NCBI GenBank assembly: GCA_021796535.1
Contig: JAKABW010000009.1
Coordinates: forward strand, 28,531 to 92,530
Direction: 5' to 3'
Length of the DNA stretch: 64,000 bases
Source of the DNA: Actinomycetes bacterium
Lineage (GTDB): Bacteria > Actinomycetota > Acidimicrobiia > Acidimicrobiales > Bog-793
The position numbers and the translations under genes were made by a program. The notes under the pieces were generated by a model. That model saw only the letters and a list, made by a program, of their open reading frames with translations. It did not search any database and was not told the origin of the DNA. Within the stretch, counting starts at the first letter, position 1, and the number at the start of each line of letters is the position of its first letter. This document shows positions 54,025 through 61,645 of this stretch, piece by piece.

Positions 54025-54444
54025 ATGAGTAAGTTTAAGCTTCTTGAGCAATCAGACAATTGGTATGTTTCCAGAACTGCAGATCTTACCGAAAAAGGAT
54101 TGGCTCTGTTGCAACCCGGAAAGCAAATTATAGGCCGACACGGAAGTGTGTTGACCGTACTTTCCCACGAGCCTCACTCGCAATCATTGGACATGGGAGA
54201 GGCCGTCTCTTCTGCAAAAGTATATCAAGCTACCCTCAGTCATGCAGGCAGACTGTCGTTTACTCACCCGGTGGAACTGTTGGTCAAGCCGATTGCACCA
54301 AAAAAAGTTGAAGTAGGATTGACTGTGGCAAGCGGTAAGCCGCACAGGTTTATATCGCCTCAGCGCTATTTCACTTCAGCTTGGTCGGTATTGGACGAAC
54401 TCTATGACCAGTTGGGAAAAAATAATAACTCAAGGGCAGCATAG
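54025..54444 (+). CDS. Hypothetical 139-residue soluble protein
   Basis: Family not recognised. Very strong Shine-Dalgarno (TAAGGAGG) before the ATG, so it is probably well expressed. No signal peptide or membrane helix. The sequence is a mixed alpha/beta type with basic and acidic residues balanced: GKQIIGRHGSVLTVLSHEPH, later GKPHRFISPQRYFTSAWSVL. It is monocistronic, followed by a 12-bp inverted repeat and then an MFS transporter. No function is proposed. Confidence 0.75.
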   Translation: MSKFKLLEQSDNWYVSRTADLTEKGLALLQPGKQIIGRHGSVLTVLSHEPHSQSLDMGEAVSSAKVYQATLSHAGRLSFTHPVELLVKPIAPKKVEVGLTVASGKPHRFISPQRYFTSAWSVLDELYDQLGKNNNSRAA

Positions 54445-54467
54445 TCACAAAGGCGACTCATGTGTAC

Positions 54468-54504
54468 CGAGACGCCATGCCGGAAATTCCGACATGGCGT
54501 CTCG
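54468..54504. terminator. Inverted repeat after the hypothetical gene, possible terminator
   Basis: CGAGACGCCATG pairs perfectly with CATGGCGTCTCG, and the loop itself contains CGGAAATTCCG. There is no T-run, so termination is not assured; a processing or protein-binding site is equally possible. Confidence 0.5.
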
Positions 54505-54565
54505 TGCGGAAATTAGAAAAAGATATCACTAGACAATGCATGCTATTTCTAGTTGAATCGGTTAG

Positions 54566-55852
54566 GTGACAGATAACGACATTCACAATAGTCCAAGTTG
54601 GAGATCTGTCGGCATATTTGCCATTGCGATCGTAGCTTTAGCTTCCGGATTTGGGCAATTTGGAGTGGTGTCTGCTCTCGGTGATGTCGTAAAGTCATTC
54701 GGTCACGTCAAAACCCAAGGCGCGACTGTGGCCGACGAGGCCGGTTTGTCGGGTACTTTGCTGGGCGTTGGGCTGGCGATTTTACGTCTTTCATCCATGT
54801 TGGGCATGCCGCTGGCCTCTTTGGCTGATCGTTTTGGCAGGAGAATAATCTTAATTCTTACCTGTGCCATAGGCCTGTGCCTTACGATTTTGGCGGCTTT
54901 CAGCCCCAACTATTGGTACTTTGTGGCCATTTTTGCTTTGGGTAGGCCATTTTTGAGTGCCACCAATGCCATTGCTCAGGTGGGTGCGGCGGAAGAAACC
55001 GATTCTCGCAACAGAGCCAAAGCGGTTGCTTTAGTGGTTGCCGGTTATGGCATAGGAGCGGGTCTGACGGCTGTCATCAACGGTTTGGCGGCAAAAGTTT
55101 TGGGTTTCCGAGGACTATTTGCACTGGCCTTTATTCCGTTTTTACTCGTTATCATCATTGCGCCAAAAGTGCCTGAAACCCGTTTATTCATGCATGAAGC
55201 AGAAGAACAAAGAACGCGTCCCAAACTCGGTACGGTTCCCAAGGGCCTTGGGAAAAGACTTATTTTAGTAAATGTTATAGTTTGGGGCATATCGATTGTG
55301 ACCGGCCCTGCCAATAGCTTTGTTTTCTTATATGCACAAAATATATTGAAGATCTCCGGTAAGATCACGGCCCTTATGGTTGTCGCAGCGGGGTTGACCG
55401 GTCTGTTAGGGTTGATAGTTGGGCGCTATCTCGCAGACAGAGTCGGCCGCAGGACGGCAAGCTACTTAGCCATGACGGGTGTTATCCTGACCGCTTTTTT
55501 GATATATTCTGGCGGTAAATTCGGCTTATTTATTGGCTATGAAATGGAAATATTTGCAACAGCTGCTTTCGGGCCAGCGGGAGGCACATTTTCAAATGAA
55601 TTGTTTCCCACAAGTGCCAGAGCAGCCGTAGTGGGCTGGAGCATAATAGCAAGTGTTTTAGGGGCAGTCATGGGTCTGCTGCTTTTTGGTTCTTTGGCTG
55701 ATGCCGGCGGAAGGTTTTCATCGGGGGCGGAGTTTACGTTTTTACCCATGCTGTTGATCGCCCTACTTCTATTCTTCTTGCCTGAAACAAAGGGTCAGGA
55801 ATTGACCGAATTATGGCCCGATCCCAAAGACTTGTCTTTGGACAGCCATTAG
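54566..55852 (+). CDS. Major facilitator superfamily transporter
   Basis: 428 residues from GTG with about 12 hydrophobic helices. The signature between helices 2 and 3 is LASLADRFGRRIILILTCAI, with its counterpart GRYLADRVGRRTASYLA in the second half. KVPETRLF before the central loop and LPETKGQELTELWP at the end resemble the sugar-porter subgroup, but the substrate is not readable. An extended loop (DVVKSFGHVKTQGATVADEA) follows helix 1. Stands alone, so no context for substrate. Confidence 0.88.
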   Translation: MTDNDIHNSPSWRSVGIFAIAIVALASGFGQFGVVSALGDVVKSFGHVKTQGATVADEAGLSGTLLGVGLAILRLSSMLGMPLASLADRFGRRIILILTCAIGLCLTILAAFSPNYWYFVAIFALGRPFLSATNAIAQVGAAEETDSRNRAKAVALVVAGYGIGAGLTAVINGLAAKVLGFRGLFALAFIPFLLVIIIAPKVPETRLFMHEAEEQRTRPKLGTVPKGLGKRLILVNVIVWGISIVTGPANSFVFLYAQNILKISGKITALMVVAAGLTGLLGLIVGRYLADRVGRRTASYLAMTGVILTAFLIYSGGKFGLFIGYEMEIFATAAFGPAGGTFSNELFPTSARAAVVGWSIIASVLGAVMGLLLFGSLADAGGRFSSGAEFTFLPMLLIALLLFFLPETKGQELTELWPDPKDLSLDSH

Positions 55853-56053
55853 AAAAACTTGCATCGGCAATCAATATATTGTGGCCATCCTGTAAAGCAA
55901 AAACCACAGTCATAACTCTGCAATGAATTTATGTTAACTGTGTATTAGGCGGATATTGGAAATACAAGCGTTAATTTTTATGATTCGGTGATAAGTCACT
56001 TTTTCGTTTTAAATGTGTTGTTATTTGCGAATTATCAACTAATCTAAACTAAT

Positions 56054-58375
56054 GTGTTTTGTTTTCGCAGATCCGGTTATAACACGTTCTCTGGGTTGGT
56101 AAAACTGGGTTTTGTGACTAAGACTGTGCGGTTGGTCGGTTTAATTTTTATATTGTCTGCATTGTCTGTACCGGCGGCTTTTGCTTCCGTTAAGAGCAAA
56201 ACTCACAGGTTTTCACAAGCGCCATCTTACGCGGTCCCGTCAGGACAATCCAAGATGCTTATAGTCGGTCCTATTTACCACTCAAAAAGTGTAGCTACAA
56301 AAAGCTATATCGCAGAGCGCAGCAATAAATTAATGCCGCTTTTGACAAAGGGAGCTCCAAAAAACTTTATCGGCAGCACTTCCTGTTCTCCCGCTCCCGC
56401 CCAAACGGCTTCGGCCGTTACAGCTCTTTACCGCAAGGGATCAAAAGGATCACGCGGACCTCTTTTTACCGCCGGTCGTTTGTCAGGTTTGCAGGTCACT
56501 ACCACATTACCCATCAATCCTGCTTTGACAACCACAACCGGTACAACCACCGCGGCAACGACGACAACCGCGGCAACGACAACCACCACCGCGGCAACGA
56601 CAACCACCACCGCGGCAACGACAACCACCACCGCGGCACCGCCGGTTACGCAACTGAGTTCTTTGACGGAAACAAACTTACCGGTCGTACCCACAACCAC
56701 TTCTGCCAATTTGGACAGTACGGTAACGCCATCGCCCGGGCTGTACGACATGTTTTTGTCAAACGGCTCCATACACAATTTGGCAAAAGCCAACTTTTAC
56801 GGCTCGCCCATTCACAAAAAGACCAGATCGCCGATAGTATCCATGGCTTCGACTGCATATGGGACGGGGTACCTATTGGTAACCGCCGCCGGAAATATTT
56901 ACAACTACGGAAATGCCAACTTTTACGGCTCACCCATCCACAAAAAATTGAGGAAACCTCTCGTTGCCATTAATGCAACTCCGGACGGCAAGGGCTATTG
57001 GGTAGTTGACTCGAACGGTGCCGTCTACAACTACGGCGACGCCCCTTTTTGCGGTTCTTTGATCCACACAAGGCTTTCTTCCCGGGTTGTTTCCATGGCG
57101 GTTACTCCGGACGGCAAAGGTTATTGGTTGGTAACGGCCAAAGGCGACGTTTACAGTTTTGGCGACGCATTAAATTTGACATCCCCCGCTCCCACAAAGC
57201 TTTCTTCCCCGATAGTTTCCATGGCGGTTACTCCGGACGGCAAAGGTTATTGGTTGGTAACGGCCAAAGGCGATATTTATAATACCGGTGACGCCAAGTT
57301 TTACGGTTCGCCCATCCATAAACATTTCACAAGACCCATCGTTTCCATAGCGGCTTCCCCTGACGGCAAGGGCTATCTGACGGCGACTGCCAAAGGGCAG
57401 GTGTTCAATTACGGTGACGCCAAGTTTTACGGTTCGTTGGTGCATCAAAGATTTGGCCGCAAAGTTATCACGATGGGTTTGGTGGTTCAAGCAGCCCCCG
57501 CGCCTCCGCCTGTCACGGTTGTCAACTCGCTTAAACAGGCCCCCTTCTCCTACGGCTTAATCGGGAATGACATAAGCAATTTTCAGTGCTCCACACCCGG
57601 GTCGTCCACCCTGGGAAATAAGCTGCCCTCTACTTCTCCGATTACGATTATTGAGGCGGCGGGTTGGCTCGATAACGCCGATAACCCATGTCTGAGTGCC
57701 GAAGCGGGCTGGGCCGCATCGGCGGAAGGGAACTCCGGCACTCCGTATAATTTGTATCTGTTCATGAATTCCATAGAAAACTCATCTGGCGTCATAGCTT
57801 CTGCCGAGAGCGGACCCGGAGGGAATTGCCCCAGTTTGTCGCCGCAGTTGAGCGCTTACTGTATTGCCTATAATTACGGATACAATGGTGCGGAACAGGC
57901 GTTTAATTATGCCTCCAGCCAAGGAGCTCAATCGGGTGTATGGTGGCTGGATATCGAAAACGCCCAATTGTCAAGTACCGATTATTCGAATTTTCCGACC
58001 AATTATTGGTCGAAGTCGCCAAAACTGAACGATGAGACCTTGCAGGGGGCCATCGATGCCTTGCGAAGCAATAAAGTGACGGTGGGAATTTACAGTACCA
58101 GTGTCCAGTATTCGACAATAACCGGCAACTATATACCGTCGGCTCCGCAGGTTCCCCTCTGGATTGCCGGCGCCCCTTGGACCTCTCCGCCGTATACCGA
58201 GTCCGGTTTGCCGAATACTTCGGTGTTACAGGGATGGTGCCAGGGGACGGCTACTTACGCGATGCCAAAAGCAACTTACCCAGAATTATTTGCGGGCGGC
58301 ACGCCTTGGATTTTGCAGGAGACTCCGGGAACAGAAGTATCGCCTTATAATTTGGATCCGGACTTTACCTGCTAG
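56054..58375 (+). CDS. Secreted propeller-repeat protein with DUF1906-like glycosidase domain
   Basis: 773 residues from the ATG at 56054; GTG at 56117 is an alternative closer to the signal peptide (LVGLIFILSALSVPAAFAS). A Thr/Ala linker with TTTTTAA units (about 155-195) leads to about six repeats of 42-43 residues built on MAVTPDGKGYWLVTAKGD and YNYGDAKFYGSPIH, likely a beta-propeller. The C-terminal 260 residues resemble DUF1906/GH25-like barrels: ISNFQCS, IIEAAGWLDNADNPC, GVWWLDIENAQLSS, KVTVGIYST and PLWIAGAPW. The Asp and Glu of LDIE fit a catalytic pair. Cell-wall or polysaccharide cleavage is inferred. Confidence 0.85.
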   Translation: MFCFRRSGYNTFSGLVKLGFVTKTVRLVGLIFILSALSVPAAFASVKSKTHRFSQAPSYAVPSGQSKMLIVGPIYHSKSVATKSYIAERSNKLMPLLTKGAPKNFIGSTSCSPAPAQTASAVTALYRKGSKGSRGPLFTAGRLSGLQVTTTLPINPALTTTTGTTTAATTTTAATTTTTAATTTTTAATTTTTAAPPVTQLSSLTETNLPVVPTTTSANLDSTVTPSPGLYDMFLSNGSIHNLAKANFYGSPIHKKTRSPIVSMASTAYGTGYLLVTAAGNIYNYGNANFYGSPIHKKLRKPLVAINATPDGKGYWVVDSNGAVYNYGDAPFCGSLIHTRLSSRVVSMAVTPDGKGYWLVTAKGDVYSFGDALNLTSPAPTKLSSPIVSMAVTPDGKGYWLVTAKGDIYNTGDAKFYGSPIHKHFTRPIVSIAASPDGKGYLTATAKGQVFNYGDAKFYGSLVHQRFGRKVITMGLVVQAAPAPPPVTVVNSLKQAPFSYGLIGNDISNFQCSTPGSSTLGNKLPSTSPITIIEAAGWLDNADNPCLSAEAGWAASAEGNSGTPYNLYLFMNSIENSSGVIASAESGPGGNCPSLSPQLSAYCIAYNYGYNGAEQAFNYASSQGAQSGVWWLDIENAQLSSTDYSNFPTNYWSKSPKLNDETLQGAIDALRSNKVTVGIYSTSVQYSTITGNYIPSAPQVPLWIAGAPWTSPPYTESGLPNTSVLQGWCQGTATYAMPKATYPELFAGGTPWILQETPGTEVSPYNLDPDFTC
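57089..57273 (+). repeat. 59-bp perfect direct repeat inside propeller region
   Basis: Bases 57089-57147 and 57215-57273 are identical over 59 positions, offset by 126 bases (42 codons). The other propeller units have diverged, so these two blades were copied recently. Confidence 0.9.
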
Positions 58376-58391
58376 AAGTTACTTCCACGGT

Positions 58392-58421
58392 ATTAAGATG
58401 TCTTCCATTAAGATGTCTTCC
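58392..58421. repeat. 15-bp tandem duplication at the cutA 3' end
   Basis: ATTAAGATGTCTTCC occurs twice head to tail. The second copy contains the cutA stop codon on the minus strand; the first lies just beyond it. Confidence 0.85.
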
Positions 58422-58764
58422 CGGTTTCATTTTCTATCCACCTAAAATAGGAGGGGCTGCCTCCGATGATGGCGGTGACTATTACGGACGGCTCTTGATA
58501 GGGGTGTTCCTGTCTTACCAATTCTATAATTTGGTCAGACAGCGAGAGGCGGGTATGAATTTTTGCCCGGGTCTCGTTCTCTTCGTGAATCAGGTTATCC
58601 CATCTGTAAACGGAATGTACGTTTTGGTCAATATTGACACAGGCACACAACCGCTTTTCAACCAAACTTTTGCAAAATTCATTGATCCATGTGGTGGGCG
58701 GAGCGGTCAGTGTTATTTCACAAAATTGATTTTCTAAAGTATCATCGTGTTCCATCAGAGTCAA
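58408..58764 (-). CDS. cutA: Divalent-cation tolerance protein CutA
   Basis: 118 residues from TTG; the ATG at 58755 is also possible. Hallmarks are LVEKRLCACVNIDQNVHSVYRW, then ETRAKIHTRL and VRQEHPYQEPSVIVTAIIGG with a terminal YFRWIENET. Forms very stable trimers; linked to copper tolerance in E. coli, though the actual role is unclear. Monocistronic between two rightward genes. Confidence 0.93.
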   Translation of the reverse strand: MTLMEHDDTLENQFCEITLTAPPTTWINEFCKSLVEKRLCACVNIDQNVHSVYRWDNLIHEENETRAKIHTRLSLSDQIIELVRQEHPYQEPSVIVTAIIGGSPSYFRWIENETGKTS

Positions 58765-58866
58765 TTATTGCATTTTGCGAAGAAAATTAATTAAATTAAT
58801 AGTTCTTAAAAGTGATAAATATGCAGAAAAAGATATTTTTTATGGATATTTCGGTTACTGTGGTAT

Positions 58867-60618
58867 GTGGACTTAGAAGAATCAACTAATATAACTTTTG
58901 CCGATCTCGGCTTGTGCGATGAATTGCAGAAGTCTTTGACATCTCTCGGCTATGAAGAACCGACGCCGATACAGGCGGTTGCTATCCCTGCCATGATTAA
59001 AGGCTCAGATGTACTCGGTCAGGCTGCTACGGGCACGGGAAAGACGGCGGCTTTTGCCCTGCCGATTTTGCAGAGACTCTACCTTCAAGACAAAAGAGGC
59101 ACCAAGCCCATGGCCTTGGTGTTGGCCCCCACCAGGGAGTTGGCGGTTCAGGTTTCAGAAGCGACTCATCGATACGGTAAGTTTTTAAATGCCAGAGTCG
59201 TTCCCGTCTATGGCGGGCAGGCGATATCGAGGCAGTTAAAGTCTTTGTCAATGGGCGCAGATGTCGTTGTGGGTACTCCCGGAAGAATTTTGGATCATCT
59301 CAAGCGGAATTCGCTGGCTTTGAGCGACTTGGAAACAGTTGTCTTGGACGAAGCCGATGAAATGCTTGATATGGGTTTTGCCGAGGAAATAGACGCTATA
59401 CTGGCAAAATTGCCTGACAAGTGCCAGGTTGTGCTATTTTCGGCAACATTGCCAGACAAAATACAGGGTATTATCAGCAATTATATTAAAAATCCTGTTC
59501 ACTTAAAGATCCAAAAAGACGCTTTGCTGAAAAATACCAGTCCGCTGGTTGTGGAAAGAGCATATGTAGTACAAAGATCTCACAAACATTTAGCCTTGGG
59601 CAGGGTTCTCGATATTGAATTGCCTCAGGCGGCAATAGTATTTTGCAGAACGCGCGACGAAGTAGACCGTCTTACGGAAACACTGAACGGCCGCGGGTAC
59701 AGGGCAGAGGCTTTGCACGGTGGGATGAGTCAAGAGCAACGCGATAAGGTGGTGGCCCGTCTCCGCTCCAATACGGCAGAGTTGATTGTGGCTACGGACG
59801 TCGCTGCCAGAGGACTTGATATAGAGCAGCTTACGCATGTGTTCAACTTTGACGTGCCTTCTTCGCCGGAAGCCTATGTGCACAGAATTGGTAGGGTAGG
59901 AAGAGCCGGGAAAGAAGGAACCGCCATTACTTTTGCGGAGCCCCGCGAGCACCGCTTGCTTGTGGCAATTGAAAGATTGACCAAGAAGGCAATAAAAATC
60001 GATAAACTTCCTACGCTGAAAGACTTGCGCGTAAAAAGAATGGAAGCCATCGAAAGCAGAATGCGGACAGTGCTGGAAGAAAGTGATTTCGAGCAGTTTC
60101 AGGTTGTGGTTGACAGGCTTTCCGAAGAGTTTGACATAGTCGAAATCGCACTGGCCGCCATCCAATCTTTCTACAGTGTTTCCAATGCAGGCCCCGACTT
60201 TGAAGAAGAGTTGCCTGATTTGATGCAAAAAATTCCTTCCGGCAGCTCCAAAAACAGAGAGAGCAGGAGCTACGGGTCGACGGATGCGGGCAAAAAGAAC
60301 AAAACTTTCTCCAGGAATGAAAGCTCAGGGGGAGTACGCCTTTACATCAACCTTGGACATAACGAGGGAGTCCGTCCCAAAGACCTTGTGGGTGCGATAG
60401 CCAATGAGGCCGGTATAAACAGTAGGGATATCGGGGATATAGAGATTAAAAACTCTTTTTCCCTGGTGGAAGTACCGGGACAAATAGCAAACAATATAGT
60501 ATCTGCTTTAAATAAAACCACCATTAAAGGATACAGGCTGAGGGCAAAAATAGATGAGAAATCGTTTTCCAACAGGCACGATGGCGGCGGCAGAGCAAGG
60601 TCAAAGAAAAAGCGATAA
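58867..60618 (+). CDS. deaD: DEAD-box RNA helicase with DbpA-type RNA-binding domain
   Basis: 583 residues from GTG. Q motif GYEEPTPIQAVAIP, Walker A AATGTGKTAAF, APTRELAVQV, DEAD box VVLDEADEMLDMGF, SAT motif LFSATLP, and the helicase C motifs IVATDVAARGLDI and HRIGRVGRAG. Residues about 500-565 form a DbpA_RBD-like domain (VRLYINLGHNEGVRPKDLVG). The C-terminal tail is basic (RARSKKKR). It remodels structured RNA, commonly in cold response and ribosome assembly. Gene symbol by family resemblance. Confidence 0.92.
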   Translation: MDLEESTNITFADLGLCDELQKSLTSLGYEEPTPIQAVAIPAMIKGSDVLGQAATGTGKTAAFALPILQRLYLQDKRGTKPMALVLAPTRELAVQVSEATHRYGKFLNARVVPVYGGQAISRQLKSLSMGADVVVGTPGRILDHLKRNSLALSDLETVVLDEADEMLDMGFAEEIDAILAKLPDKCQVVLFSATLPDKIQGIISNYIKNPVHLKIQKDALLKNTSPLVVERAYVVQRSHKHLALGRVLDIELPQAAIVFCRTRDEVDRLTETLNGRGYRAEALHGGMSQEQRDKVVARLRSNTAELIVATDVAARGLDIEQLTHVFNFDVPSSPEAYVHRIGRVGRAGKEGTAITFAEPREHRLLVAIERLTKKAIKIDKLPTLKDLRVKRMEAIESRMRTVLEESDFEQFQVVVDRLSEEFDIVEIALAAIQSFYSVSNAGPDFEEELPDLMQKIPSGSSKNRESRSYGSTDAGKKNKTFSRNESSGGVRLYINLGHNEGVRPKDLVGAIANEAGINSRDIGDIEIKNSFSLVEVPGQIANNIVSALNKTTIKGYRLRAKIDEKSFSNRHDGGGRARSKKKR

Positions 60619-60654
60619 GCGCTTTTAGAAATACTGGGGCTATCACGGTTTGAC

Positions 60655-61201
60655 GGACGTCCACCAAAAGAGGCGAAGCCTCAGAGAGGATGTACGTGAT
60701 GAAAACCAATGAGAGCTATGATTACGCTTTTAACGCTCAAATGGTCGTAAACGAGAAACCCTGGATGATAATAGCGGTTAAAGTAGTTCAAGAAGCCAGA
60801 CGTAAAGGGATTCTCACCCATGGTTGGAAAGGAACCAAGAGCCTAAGGCAAGCCGGAATCGAAAGAAAAACCCTGAAATTCTTTTGACTGATACAAGATA
60901 CTGTTCAAAAGAGAATCTTTCAAAAGTCGAAAAGACAGACATCGACGTGCCGATAGCCACAGGGCGAAAAGAGTCTCTCCCTCACCATATGAATCAATTC
61001 CTAAAAACGCTACACGCCGTAAACAAACAGACAGATGTCTTGAGAACCAAGAACACAAAGAAAGACTATTCAAGACGAAAGGTGATCGTTGAACCCGTCT
61101 TTGAACAGATGAAGGTCAAACAAAAGACGGTCAAGCTTTATCTTCGCGAGACTGTGGGCAAACGGAGAGGGGAATCTTCAATTGCCTCTGTCGTAACTTG
61201 A
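60655..61201 (+). pseudogene. Truncated, frameshifted IS1182-like transposase
   Basis: Reading pieces match the C-terminal half of DDE transposases: GRPPKEAKPQ (about 60655), MKTNESYDYAFNAQMVVNE (60699 on), then in another frame ILLTDTRYCSKENLSKVEK, IDVPIATGRKE, and RRKVIVEPVFEQMKVKQ (about 61075-61125), the last containing the conserved Glu region. The N-terminal half is absent and at least two frameshifts are needed. No flanking inverted repeats seen. An inactive relic. Confidence 0.75.
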
Positions 61202-61645
61202 GAAAGCTTGTAAATAAACAAGTGGGAATGGCGCTATCGACCATATAGAGACGAAAACGACCTTCAAACTCATAAATCTCTCTAACATTTTGATGACAAT
61301 CATGGGCGATCCACCGCTAAGCGTCAGTCAGCGTTCTATATATCCGATTCTGACCCACGCTCTTAAACCAGGTTCTGCTTATGCCCACTTCTTTCCCTTG
61401 ACAGACTGTAGCAAATAGTTGACATAGAGTAATCAGAGTCTTACTAAAAGTGATTATATAACCTCTATTGGTAGTAAAAAAAAGCGCTATATGTAACTAA
61501 TAAAATAAAGCTGGCTAATTGGTAAAAAATGTTGAAGAATGTAATTGGCAACATAATCAATGGGGGCTTTTTAATTACAAAAGTCAACTCCTCAGCCATT
61601 CCTTTGCAAAAATAAGTTTGCAAAGTGTTACATATGGAGAAACGT
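61202..61645. other. Intergenic stretch before large secreted-protein gene
   Basis: 444 bases with no coding frame. TTGACA occurs at 61398-61403 and 61419-61424, but no convincing -10 is correctly spaced for either. GGAG lies six bases before the ATG at 61646. Confidence 0.45.

Noticed and set aside
59590..60228. 212-codon minus-strand frame inside the DEAD-box helicase gene
   Set aside because: Antisense shadow; all helicase motifs lie on the plus strand.
61398..61424. Two TTGACA hexamers as a promoter for the large secreted-protein gene
   Set aside because: Neither has a convincing -10 at 16-18 bases, and the gene starts more than 200 bases downstream.
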